From assembly GCF_015477805.1 (NCBI RefSeq), contig NZ_JADLQL010000003.1, forward strand, positions 1-64,000: a stretch of DNA of 64,000 nucleotides, read 5' to 3'. The position numbers and the translations under genes were made by a program. The DNA comes from Nocardia flavorosea. GTDB lineage: Bacteria; Actinomycetota; Actinomycetes; Mycobacteriales; Mycobacteriaceae. Under the pieces are notes generated by a model. The model was not told the origin of the DNA. It did no database searches and saw only the letters and a list, made by a program, of their open reading frames with translations. This document shows, one piece after another, positions 55,949-63,630 of this stretch; positions within the stretch are counted from its first letter, which is position 1; the number at the start of each line of letters is the position of its first letter.

Positions 55949-56599
55949 ATGAACTTATTCCGGGCGACACAGCACCCCGGATGGCCCGCGCATCTGGGGC
56001 CGGTGCGCGTGGCGGCCGGTGAGGTCACGTTGCGGCCGGTGCGGTTACGGGATGCCGCGGCATGGAGCAGGATCCGGTTACGGGACCACGATCATCTGGA
56101 GCCGTGGGAACCGACGGGGCGCGGTGCCTGGGATGCGCGCAATCACGCGTCGAACTGGCCACCGCTGTGGTCGAGCCTGAAGGCAGAGGCCCGGCGGGGG
56201 GCCATGATTCCACTGGTGATCGAGGTGGACGGCGCATTCGGTGGCCAGCTCACCGTCGGCAATATCGTGCGCGGCGCATTGCGTTCGGCGTGGATCGGTT
56301 ACTGGGTCACCCGGGACCTGGGCGGACAGGGAGTCGCGACCGCGGCCTTGGCGCTGGGGCTCGACCACTGTTTCGGCCCGGTCGGATTGCATCGGGTCGA
56401 GGCCACGGTTCGTCCGGAGAATCTCGCCAGTCAGGCGGTGTTGCGCAATGTCGGGTTCCGTGAAGAAGGTTTGCTGCACAGATATCTCGATGTGGACGGG
56501 GCCTGGCGCGACCATCTGCTGGTCGCCATGACGGTGGAAGAACTGTCCGGCAGGGTGGTCGACCGGCTGGCCCGGGAAGGGCGGTTGACGCTGCGCTGA
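55949..56599 (+). CDS. GNAT N-acetyltransferase, RimJ/RimL type
   Basis: I take the ATG at 55949 (216 residues); a GTG nine bases earlier is possible. The fold shows EVTLRPVRLRDAAAWSRIRL, IGYWVTRDLGGQGVATAALA (the acetyl-CoA pocket with a G-G-Q-G-V-A variant of Q/RxxGxG/A) and LHRVEATVRPENLASQAVLR, then VGFREEGLLHRYLDVDGAWR. It acetylates an N-terminal amine of a protein; the target is unknown. It lies between glp and glpR as in mycobacteria (RimJ, Rv0995). Confidence 0.93.
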   Translation: MNLFRATQHPGWPAHLGPVRVAAGEVTLRPVRLRDAAAWSRIRLRDHDHLEPWEPTGRGAWDARNHASNWPPLWSSLKAEARRGAMIPLVIEVDGAFGGQLTVGNIVRGALRSAWIGYWVTRDLGGQGVATAALALGLDHCFGPVGLHRVEATVRPENLASQAVLRNVGFREEGLLHRYLDVDGAWRDHLLVAMTVEELSGRVVDRLAREGRLTLR

Positions 56600-56859
56600 A
56601 CCCGCGCCGGGGACCGGCCTGTTCGGCCCCGCGCTGGTGGAAATGTGACTCATGTGGCGTATGTGCACGGCGCGCCTGCCGTGTCGTACCCCTACTCGGA
56701 ATTAACCTACGGACGTCGGTGGTGCGCCTCGCGCCATCGGCGGGAAGCTCGTACCACGATCTGCGAGACGTGCCCGCGGGGAAGAACTCCGGCGTCGGGA
56801 CGCACCGGTCATGGCGTGGGCTTGGACGACGACCATGCGGGACGGAGGTGCTGACGACG

Positions 56860-57882
56860 ATGCCGAACTCGATCCTGTGGATCGGCCTGGTCGTGCTGTG
56901 GGTCTTCGTCCTGTTCCCTATCCTCGCCGACCGGCACCCGAGAATCCGCCGGACAACGGATACCGCCCTGGCTACGCGGGTACTGCATCGTGGAGATTCC
57001 AAACGGCGCAAGGGAAAAGGGTATGTCCGCAAGAAGCGGTCCGGCCGACCCTATCGAAAGCGCCACCACGGCAACGATGCGGAGGATCGCATGACCACAA
57101 CAGCCGAGGAGGCCATTGCCGAGGCTGACGAGAAATTACCCTTTACCACCGCCGGCGAAGACTCGGACGACACCTTCGACGAGATCGAGATCCGGGACGA
57201 ATCCGGGACCGTGGACACCGAAGACGATCCGGCGTCCCAACCGGCCGGCGATACCGCGGCGGAAACCGAACCGCTCGGCGGGGCCGTGGCGGATACCGCG
57301 CCCGCCCGGATACCGCCGGTTCGTGTGAGTGCCCGGCAGGCCACCACACCCGAAGCGTCTGGTGGCGAGCAAGATTTCGTGCCCAACCGGCGCGGACGCG
57401 GTGGCTACGATCCCGAAGCGGATGCCGTCGCGCGCGCCGCCCGCTATACCTTCCGGCAGCGAGCCGTCGTCGCTCTCATCCTCGCAACCGTGCTCTGCGG
57501 TGGCCTCGCCGTAGCCATCGGACCCCTCTTCTGGTGGGGATGTGGTGGCGCCCTGCTGTCGCTGGTCACCTATCTCGGTTACCTGCGTAAGCAGGTGCGG
57601 ATCGAGCAGGAGATCCGCCGTCGGCGCAGTGCCCGCCTGGCCGACCGGGACCGCGACCTCGGCGGCGAACCGGTCGAGGACGAGGAACCCGTCACCCCGG
57701 CCGCAGTCCGGCCCGGGATGGACCGCGATACCGCCCGCGCCCTGCGCCGCCGCTCGCATCTGCTCGAATCGGACGACGAAGATCCCGCCTTCGAGCATCT
57801 GGACGTCTATGACGCCACCGTCGCCCGGACGGTACGCCACCGGGCCAGCGGCGGCGATATCCGTCGCGCGGCCGGAGCGTGA
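56860..57882 (+). CDS. glpR: Glp receptor GlpR-like membrane protein
   Basis: From the ATG at 56860 (GGAGG eleven bases upstream) the protein has 340 residues. The N-terminus MPNSILWIGLVVLWVFVLFP is a membrane span followed by ADRHPRIRRTTDTALATRVL, the pattern of GlpR. Then comes an acidic, disordered region, two hydrophobic spans (RAVVALILATVLCGGLAVAI, LFWWGCGGALLSLVTYLGYL), and a basic tail. GlpR anchors the gephyrin-like Glp at the septum and pole in Corynebacteriales. Function is assigned by architecture and by the conserved glp-GNAT-glpR order. Confidence 0.88.
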   Translation: MPNSILWIGLVVLWVFVLFPILADRHPRIRRTTDTALATRVLHRGDSKRRKGKGYVRKKRSGRPYRKRHHGNDAEDRMTTTAEEAIAEADEKLPFTTAGEDSDDTFDEIEIRDESGTVDTEDDPASQPAGDTAAETEPLGGAVADTAPARIPPVRVSARQATTPEASGGEQDFVPNRRGRGGYDPEADAVARAARYTFRQRAVVALILATVLCGGLAVAIGPLFWWGCGGALLSLVTYLGYLRKQVRIEQEIRRRRSARLADRDRDLGGEPVEDEEPVTPAAVRPGMDRDTARALRRRSHLLESDDEDPAFEHLDVYDATVARTVRHRASGGDIRRAAGA

Positions 57883-58004
57883 ACCGGGCCGGCCCGTGCC
57901 GGCCGGTCGCGCCCGGCATTGGCGTTTTCGCAGGTCAACACCTCGATTCGGTGTAAGCTGGCCCGGTTTGCTAGAGTGACACAGCGCGGTTCACCGAACC
58001 GCAC

Positions 58005-58077
58005 GGGGCTATAGCGCAGTTGGTAGCGCGTCTCGTTCGCATCGAGAAGGTCAGGGGTTCGATTCCCCTTAGCTCCA
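58005..58077 (+). tRNA. tRNA-Ala (anticodon CGC)
   Basis: The 73-nt cloverleaf has an acceptor pair GGGGCTA/TAGCTCC, the D-loop AGCGCAGTTGGTAGCGC, anticodon stem TCTCG/CGAGA with loop TTCGCAT (anticodon CGC at 58038-58040) and GGGGTTCGATTCCCC in the T arm. CCA is not encoded. Confidence 0.96.
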
Positions 58078-58084
58078 CAGATAG

Positions 58085-58122
58085 AAACCCCCTCTGGCCA
58101 GGTAAAAGGTCGGAGGGGGTTT
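58085..58122. terminator. Bidirectional terminator after tRNA-Ala
   Basis: Perfect 10-bp arms (58085-58094, 58113-58122) end in TTTTT on the plus strand. They also end the convergent TetR gene, whose stop is at 58124. Confidence 0.88.
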
Positions 58123-58123
58123 T

Positions 58124-58819
58124 TCACTGCCGGTTTTCCGGGATGGATTCGTTCGTGGGTGTCGCGTGTGCGGGCGCGAAAGCACCGGCTCGCGCAGCGA
58201 GTGTCGCCGCAATGGCCGCGCGCTCCGGTAACCGGGCGTCGGCCGGGGTGCGCAACAGCACTATCTGGTGATATACCGGCGCAGTAGCTGCGATGAGCAG
58301 CGCGCGCGCATCGGTTTCGGGCGGGATCTCACCGCGCCGGATCGCTCGTTCCACGGTGATCTCGCACTGTGTGTAGCGGTCCTCCCATAGTTGCTGCAGT
58401 GCCCGCGCGGCGTCCTCCGAGCGGAAAGATACCGCGACCAGCGCCATTGCGATCGACGATTTTTCGGTGAACGAGTCCTGGATCTCGCGGTTCAACGCCG
58501 TGAGATCACCGCGCAGCGAGCCGCTGTGGGGTGGGTGCCAATCCAGATCGCTTGCGGCGGCGAACACGTCGGCGATCAGGCCACCGACATCGTGCCAGCG
58601 GCGGTACACGGTGGTGCGGTGCACGCCGGCGCGGGTGGCGACCGTATCGACGGTCAGTGCGTCGTAGCCGTTTTCGGTGAGCTCCGCCTCGACGGCTGCG
58701 AGGACCTGGGCGCGGATGCGGGCTGTGCGGCCGCCCGGGCGTGCCCGCGGCGGGGCGGCGGTTTCAGTGACGGGGGTCATAGTGGGTATCCGGTTGCTCG
58801 GCGGGACATGATGTGCCAT
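58124..58819 (-). CDS. TetR-family transcriptional regulator
   Basis: The 231-residue protein has a TetR helix-turn-helix (VLAAVEAELTENGYDALTVD, TVATRAGVHRTTVYRRWHDV) at ~39-80 and a helical ligand domain with AALQQLWEDRYTQ-type helices typical of the TetR_C_11 group. It is divergent from the ABC-F cluster, with only 39 bp between its start and the leader frame. It is therefore probably a repressor of that cluster, sensing a drug or metabolite. A shorter start at 58780 is possible. Confidence 0.9.
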   Translation of the reverse strand: MAHHVPPSNRIPTMTPVTETAAPPRARPGGRTARIRAQVLAAVEAELTENGYDALTVDTVATRAGVHRTTVYRRWHDVGGLIADVFAAASDLDWHPPHSGSLRGDLTALNREIQDSFTEKSSIAMALVAVSFRSEDAARALQQLWEDRYTQCEITVERAIRRGEIPPETDARALLIAATAPVYHQIVLLRTPADARLPERAAIAATLAARAGAFAPAHATPTNESIPENRQ

Positions 58820-58858
58820 GATCCTAACGCAACATTCGTCGCACTAGTGAGGTCGCCA

Positions 58859-58999
58859 ATGCTCATTCGAAGTGTTCACCAGGCTCAGCGGTCGTCTTTG
58901 ATCGTGTCGTCCTCGAATACTTCGGAGGTAGTTCGTGCCCACTCAGATCACCGCGCTCGCGGTCAGCAAATCCTTCGACGGCCGCACGGTTCTCGATGA
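58859..58999 (+). CDS. Putative leader peptide frame overlapping the ABC-F start
   Basis: An ATG at 58859, six bases after GAGG (58849-58852), opens a 46-codon frame (MLIRSVHQAQRSSLIVSSSN...). It runs through the hairpin that covers the ABC-F Shine-Dalgarno and ends 65 bases inside the ABC-F gene in another frame. Its place fits leader-controlled translation of antibiotic-resistance ABC-F and erm genes. It may also be a chance frame, since no peptide homology is known to me. Confidence 0.4.
   Translation: MLIRSVHQAQRSSLIVSSSNTSEVVRAHSDHRARGQQILRRPHGSR
58911..58928 (+). promoter_or_regulatory. Hairpin sequestering the ABC-F ribosome-binding site
   Basis: CCTCGAA (58911-58917) pairs with TTCGGAGG (58921-58928) with one bulged G and a TAC loop. 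The whole GGAGG ribosome site (58924-58928), six bases before the GTG start, is inside the stem. Confidence 0.5.
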
Positions 59000-60542
59000 G
59001 GTCACCTGTTCGCTCGGCGCGAGTGAACGCACCGGGATAATCGGGGAGAACGGGTCCGGTAAGAGCACCCTGCTGCGCCTGTTCGCCGGCAGCGAGCAGC
59101 CCGATCAGGGTGAGATCATCGTGCACGCCGAAGGCGGTGTCGGTTATCTGGCTCAGGACGAGCAACTCCCCGCGCACCTGAGCGTCCAGCAGATCATCGA
59201 CCGGTCGTTGCACGAGCTGCGCTGCATCGAAGATCGGATGCGTCGTCTCGAAACGGAGATGTCCTCCGGCGACGAGTCCCATCTCGACGAATACGCCGAA
59301 CTGGCGACGGTTTTCGAACTGCGTGGCGGTTACGATGCCGATGCCCGGGTAGAGCGAGCCCTGCACGGTCTCGGGCTGGGCGTGGTTTCACGCGATCGGG
59401 CTGTCGGTGGCCTCTCCGGCGGGGAACAGGTCCGCCTGCGCATGGCAGCACTGCTCGCCGCGGCGCCCGAGGTGCTGCTACTGGATGAGCCGACCAACCA
59501 TCTCGACGACGACGCGCTGACCTGGCTGGAGGACCATCTGCGGACTCGGCGCGGCACCACGGTCACCGTCTCCCACGACCGCACCTTTCTCGAGCGAGTG
59601 ACGACCACGCTTCTCGAAGTGGATTCCGATCGTCGATGCGTTGTGCGCCACGGTAACGGCTACAGCGGCTACCTCGCCGAACGCGAGGCGGCGCGGCAAC
59701 GCTGGGTCCAGGCCCACCTGCGCTGGCAGGACGAGGCCGAGCAGTTGCGCGAAACCGTCGACACCACGGCACGACGGGTGGCGCCGGGGCGTCGGATGAA
59801 GGACAACAACAAGATGGCCTACGACCGGGCAGGTGGCCGCGTGCAGCAGTCGCTGGCAAGCCGGGTCCGTAATGCCGAGGAGCGCCTGCGTCGGCTACTG
59901 GCCGATCCGGTGCCGCCGCCCCCGGAACCATTGAAGTTCAGGGCGGTTCCCCCGGCCGGACGCGCGCAGGGGATCGTCCTGGATGCCACCGATATCGCGC
60001 TGGAGGGCAGGCTTTCACCAACGAGTGTGCGGGTGTCCGCGGGCGAACGGCTGCTGATCACCGGCCCGAACGGTGTGGGTAAGTCCACGCTGTTACGGGT
60101 ATTGGCGGGCGAGCTCACCCCCGATCGCGGCACGGTGATCCGGCGCGGCCGGGTCGGATATCTCGCTCAGGAACCGCGTCCGCCGGTACCCGGCCGAACC
60201 TTGCTGTCCGCTTTCGCGCAGGGCCGTTCGGGGCAGCCCGGTGACCACGCCGAACGTCTGCTGGCACTGGGCCTGTTCACCCGCGCCCAGCTCACGAACC
60301 GGGTGGAGAATCTGTCCACCGGGCAGCGGCAGCGGCTCGAACTGGCACGGCTGGTCAGTGAACCATCGGAGCTGCTGCTCCTGGACGAGCCCACCAACCA
60401 CCTCTCGCCGGGACTCGTCGAGGAGCTGGAAGCCGCCCTGGCCGACTATCGAGGTGCGCTGGTAGTGGTCAGCCACGACCGCCGACTCCGCGACCGCTGG
60501 CGTGGCGCCCTACTCGATATGCGCGCACCGGCCGCGGCCTGA
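58935..60542 (+). CDS. ABC-F family ATPase, ribosome-protection type
   Basis: The 535-residue protein starts at a GTG and has two ABC domains and no transmembrane segment, as in ABC-F. NBD1: Walker A GENGSGKSTLL (37-47), LSGGEQVRLRMAALL (~160), LLLDEPTNHLDDDALTWLED. A charged interdomain linker (~240-330, LRWQDEAEQLRETVDTTARR, VAPGRRMKDNNKMAYDRAGG) is where such proteins reach into the ribosome. NBD2: GPNGVGKSTLL (~377), LSTGQRQRLELARL (~460), LLLDEPTNHLSPG. Such proteins displace macrolides, lincosamides, streptogramins or pleuromutilins from the ribosome. The exact drug class is unresolved, and a housekeeping translation factor remains an alternative. Confidence 0.9.
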   Translation: MPTQITALAVSKSFDGRTVLDEVTCSLGASERTGIIGENGSGKSTLLRLFAGSEQPDQGEIIVHAEGGVGYLAQDEQLPAHLSVQQIIDRSLHELRCIEDRMRRLETEMSSGDESHLDEYAELATVFELRGGYDADARVERALHGLGLGVVSRDRAVGGLSGGEQVRLRMAALLAAAPEVLLLDEPTNHLDDDALTWLEDHLRTRRGTTVTVSHDRTFLERVTTTLLEVDSDRRCVVRHGNGYSGYLAEREAARQRWVQAHLRWQDEAEQLRETVDTTARRVAPGRRMKDNNKMAYDRAGGRVQQSLASRVRNAEERLRRLLADPVPPPPEPLKFRAVPPAGRAQGIVLDATDIALEGRLSPTSVRVSAGERLLITGPNGVGKSTLLRVLAGELTPDRGTVIRRGRVGYLAQEPRPPVPGRTLLSAFAQGRSGQPGDHAERLLALGLFTRAQLTNRVENLSTGQRQRLELARLVSEPSELLLLDEPTNHLSPGLVEELEAALADYRGALVVVSHDRRLRDRWRGALLDMRAPAAA

Positions 60543-60587
60543 TGTCGATCATCGACCACAACTCACTGCACACAGAACGGATTCCGC

Positions 60588-61244
60588 ATGCCCGAACAGC
60601 CCCCGGTCACCGCACCCACCGTGCTGCATCCGATGCCCGGACAGTCCCGCGTGGTACTGCTGAAACCGCTGGTCACCTCGCCGCTGATCGAGGTCGGTGA
60701 GTACTCCTACTACGACGACCCGGATGACCCCTGCGCCTTCGAAACCCGCAATGTCCGCTACCACTACGGTCCGGAGAAACTGATCATCGGCAAGTTCTGC
60801 GCCCTGGCCACGGGCGTGCGGTTCATCATGAACGGCGCCAACCACCGGATGGACGGACCGTCGACCTTCCCGTTCCCGACCATGGGCGGCGCGTGGTCGC
60901 GCCATGTCGATCTGCTCATGGATCTGCCGAATCGCGGCGACACCGTGGTCGGCAACGACGTCTGGATCGGATACGGCGTCACGGTGATGCCCGGAGTCAG
61001 GATCGGCCACGGCGCGATCGTCGGTGCGGGCTCCGTGGTGACTGCCGACGTCCCGGACTACGGCATCGTCGGCGGCAGTCCGGCCGGACTCATCCGCTTC
61101 CGTTTCAGCGCGGACGATATCGATCGCCTGCTGGCCCTCGCCTGGTGGGACTGGCCGATCGAACATATCGACGAGAACGTCCGCGCGATCATGTCCGGCA
61201 CCGTCGACGACCTGGAGAAAGCGGCACGCGCACAGGGGTTGTAG
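60588..61244 (+). CDS. CatB/Vat-type xenobiotic O-acetyltransferase (hexapeptide repeat)
   Basis: The 218-residue protein has a left-handed beta-helix. The Vat/CatB start includes GEYSYYDDPDDPCAFETRNV, then KLIIGKFCALATGVRFIMNG, the catalytic His in NGANHRMDG, and hexapeptide repeats DTVVGNDVWIGYGVTVMPGV, RIGHGAIVGAGSVV, ending VGGSPAGLIRFRF. Homologues acetylate streptogramin A or chloramphenicol with acetyl-CoA. It lies 45 bp after the ABC-F gene and 66 bp before the esterase gene, so the three may be one transcript. The substrate is inferred from family only. Confidence 0.92.
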   Translation: MPEQPPVTAPTVLHPMPGQSRVVLLKPLVTSPLIEVGEYSYYDDPDDPCAFETRNVRYHYGPEKLIIGKFCALATGVRFIMNGANHRMDGPSTFPFPTMGGAWSRHVDLLMDLPNRGDTVVGNDVWIGYGVTVMPGVRIGHGAIVGAGSVVTADVPDYGIVGGSPAGLIRFRFSADDIDRLLALAWWDWPIEHIDENVRAIMSGTVDDLEKAARAQGL

Positions 61245-61310
61245 CCACCATGTCGCCGCGCTCCCGCGCCCTTTCGCCGACCTGTACGACCCTCGGAATC
61301 GAACGAATAT

Positions 61311-62594
61311 ATGCCTGAATCACCCGGCCCCACCATGCTTGCCGACTGGATTCGCGACCATGCGATACCGCTGAAGCACCTCGACTCCGACGACCCACTC
61401 GATGACCTGGAACCGCTGCGCGAGGTCATCGGCGCCGCCCGTGTCGTCGCGATCGGCGAGAACTCGCACTTCATCACCGAGTTCGCGCGGATGCGACAGC
61501 GCATCCTGCGCTTCCTGGTCGAACGGTGCGGCTTCACCGTTCTGGCTTTCGAGTACGGGTTCAGCGAGGGCTTCCCCCTCGACGCCTGGGCACAAGGGGC
61601 GGGCGCCGACGACGAGCTGGCGACCCACTTGGCCGGGACGATCCCGGTGGGAGTCGGCGAGCCGTTGCGCTGGATCCGCCGGTACAACGCCACGGCAGCC
61701 ACGCCGGTGCGTTTCGCCGGTATCGATATTCCGGCGGCGGGTGGTTCCCTGCTCCCTGCGCTGGGTCCGGTCGCCGACTATCTGCGCGAGGTCGATCCGG
61801 GGATGCTGCCGGAGGCCGAGACGGCGCTACGGATCGCCGCTTCCTTCGCCGGTGCCTCCGCGGCTTCGGCCGCGCCGGCCTGGACTCGGCTTCCGGCCGC
61901 CGACCAGGACGCGCTCACCGCGGTTCTGGCACGCCTGCTCATTCGCTTCCGAGCCGTCGAATCGCTGTACCTCTCGCGCGGCGATCAGCGCGGTTATGAC
62001 ATCGCCCGGCGTCAACTCGAAGCTGCCGTTACCGCCGACTACGGCTTCCGTGCGATGGCCGGCCTTTTCGCCGGAACCGGGCTCGCCGGCGATACTTCGG
62101 CCCGTGACTGCTTCATGGCCGAATCGGTACTTTGGCATCTGCAACGTTGCGCCCCTGCGGCGCGGATCGTCCTGGTCGCCCACAACGCCCACATCCAGAA
62201 AGAGCCGGTCTCTTTCGACGGTCACCTGACCGGTTTCCCCATGGGGCACTACCTGCACCGCGTCCTGGGTGACGGCTACTTCGCCCTCGGCCTGACCAGC
62301 ACCGAAGGACATACCGCGGATATGCGCCCCGATGAAAGCGCGCCCTTCGGCTTCACTGTCGAACCCACGCCACTACATCCGCCCGAACGAGGAAGTATCG
62401 AAAGCTCGTTCACCGATGCCGGTCTCGGACCCGGCATCGTCGATCTTCGCCGCGCCCGCCACGAAGTCACCGGCGGTCCCGTGCCGGACCGCACACGACT
62501 GCAGAGCGCCTACCTCCATATCCCCGTCCTCGACGCCTTCGACGCCGTACTGAACACCGCGACCTCCACGGTGTCCGGTGACATCAGGCAGTGA
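61311..62594 (+). CDS. Erythromycin esterase family protein
   Basis: The 427-residue protein has the family motif VVAIGENSHFITEFARMRQR (Glu50, His53), then LVERCGFTVLAFEYGFSEGF, and a further His291 in VLVAHNAHIQKE. These correspond to the active-site Glu, His and second His seen in EreA/EreB hydrolases, which open the macrolide lactone. Family members include non-macrolide hydrolases, so the drug is not proven. The start ATG has no strong ribosome site (another ATG is eight codons on). It is the third gene in the row with ABC-F and Vat-like genes. Confidence 0.92.
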   Translation: MPESPGPTMLADWIRDHAIPLKHLDSDDPLDDLEPLREVIGAARVVAIGENSHFITEFARMRQRILRFLVERCGFTVLAFEYGFSEGFPLDAWAQGAGADDELATHLAGTIPVGVGEPLRWIRRYNATAATPVRFAGIDIPAAGGSLLPALGPVADYLREVDPGMLPEAETALRIAASFAGASAASAAPAWTRLPAADQDALTAVLARLLIRFRAVESLYLSRGDQRGYDIARRQLEAAVTADYGFRAMAGLFAGTGLAGDTSARDCFMAESVLWHLQRCAPAARIVLVAHNAHIQKEPVSFDGHLTGFPMGHYLHRVLGDGYFALGLTSTEGHTADMRPDESAPFGFTVEPTPLHPPERGSIESSFTDAGLGPGIVDLRRARHEVTGGPVPDRTRLQSAYLHIPVLDAFDAVLNTATSTVSGDIRQ

Positions 62595-63086
62595 CCAGCC
62601 GCGCTCCCGCTATTCGCAGTAGGTCGTGCACACGCTGATGGTCGCCGATCGCAGGGGGTTTGCGACCGGAGTCACTGCTGTTCTGGCAGGTCTTCCGTCG
62701 CTGTGACGGTGGACCGAGCCCACACCCGGCAGCGCGGCGCCCCTGCAGCCTGTTGTGGAGCCGTCGGCCCGGGCAGCGAGCAGAACGCCCTGCTGCGGCC
62801 TTTCGCGCTGCACCGCAACGGATTGCGTTGATCCGCAGTACGCGTTCGGTTGCTTGTCCAGGGCGACGGTGCATCAGGCGGCGGCCGGCGGGCCCGCGGC
62901 CGTCACCGCAACCGGGGGAGGCCGAAGCCGGCCGGGACGTTCGATGAATGCCTTCGCGTGGTCGATGTTGCTCCAAAAAGCGAATGCAAGAGTGCGTTTC
63001 ATCGGTGATCGGTGATGTACATCAACTATTGTCAGCGACTGAACAAAACCTATCCGATAGCGGTACGACCGAATCGAGAGCCGATC
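62595..63086. other. Intergenic region, no gene seen
   Basis: About 490 bp after the erythromycin-esterase gene. Short frames on both strands lack family features. No terminator hairpin, repeat or att-like copy of the tRNA-Ala end was seen. Confidence 0.5.
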
Positions 63087-63578
63087 ATGTTTGGACAGAG
63101 TGTGATGGTGCCGGGGGACGTTCGAACGGGGCGGCAGGTTGCGCCTCCGTGGGGCGGGCTGCCGACAGCCACGCAGTTGCTGTGCAGTTTCCAGGGGACG
63201 AAGTTCGCAGATCACGAACTGCTGCGCTCGGCGCACGCACTGGCGGCGCTGCATGCGCGCCGGATCACCATGCAGGACAGTCGCCTGGTCGCCGAAATGG
63301 ACCAGCGCCGCCGCGAATTGATCGAGGATATCGACGAGTGGTTTCACGAACGCGGACCGCGCCTGCTCGACGGGCTGATCCATACCGAAACGCTGGGTGC
63401 TGTGATCGATCGGCTGGCCTGGCGCTGGGTGGATGCCAACCAGATGGTCGAAACCGACGGCGCGCGCGATCAGTACGCACGTAAACGCTGGCACCGCCTG
63501 GCCGAGCTGATCGACGGGTACACCGAACTGGCCGGCGATATAGTCGGCGGCCGCAGGCGGTTTCCCGGCCGGATGTGA
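63087..63578 (+). CDS. DUF4254-like helical protein of unknown function
   Basis: From the ATG at 63087 (CGAGAG upstream) the protein has 163 residues. Conserved helices read LLRSAHALAALHARRITMQD, MDQRRRELIEDIDEWFHERG and LIHTETLGAVIDRLAWRWVD, like the D-x-R-R-x-E-L-I-x-x-I-D and H-T-E-T-x-G-x-V-I-D-R-L pattern of DUF4254. Function unknown. A longer start at 63012 is less likely. Confidence 0.8.
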   Translation: MFGQSVMVPGDVRTGRQVAPPWGGLPTATQLLCSFQGTKFADHELLRSAHALAALHARRITMQDSRLVAEMDQRRRELIEDIDEWFHERGPRLLDGLIHTETLGAVIDRLAWRWVDANQMVETDGARDQYARKRWHRLAELIDGYTELAGDIVGGRRRFPGRM

Positions 63579-63630
63579 GACTGCCACACCGGCGCTCGAT
63601 CGCCGCCGATCGAGCGCCGCAGCCGGTTGA

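Noticed and set aside
58005..62594. Genomic island integrated at tRNA-Ala
   Set aside because: The resistance-like block follows a tRNA, but no integrase gene and no repeated copy of the tRNA 3' end was found inside the window; the right boundary may lie outside.
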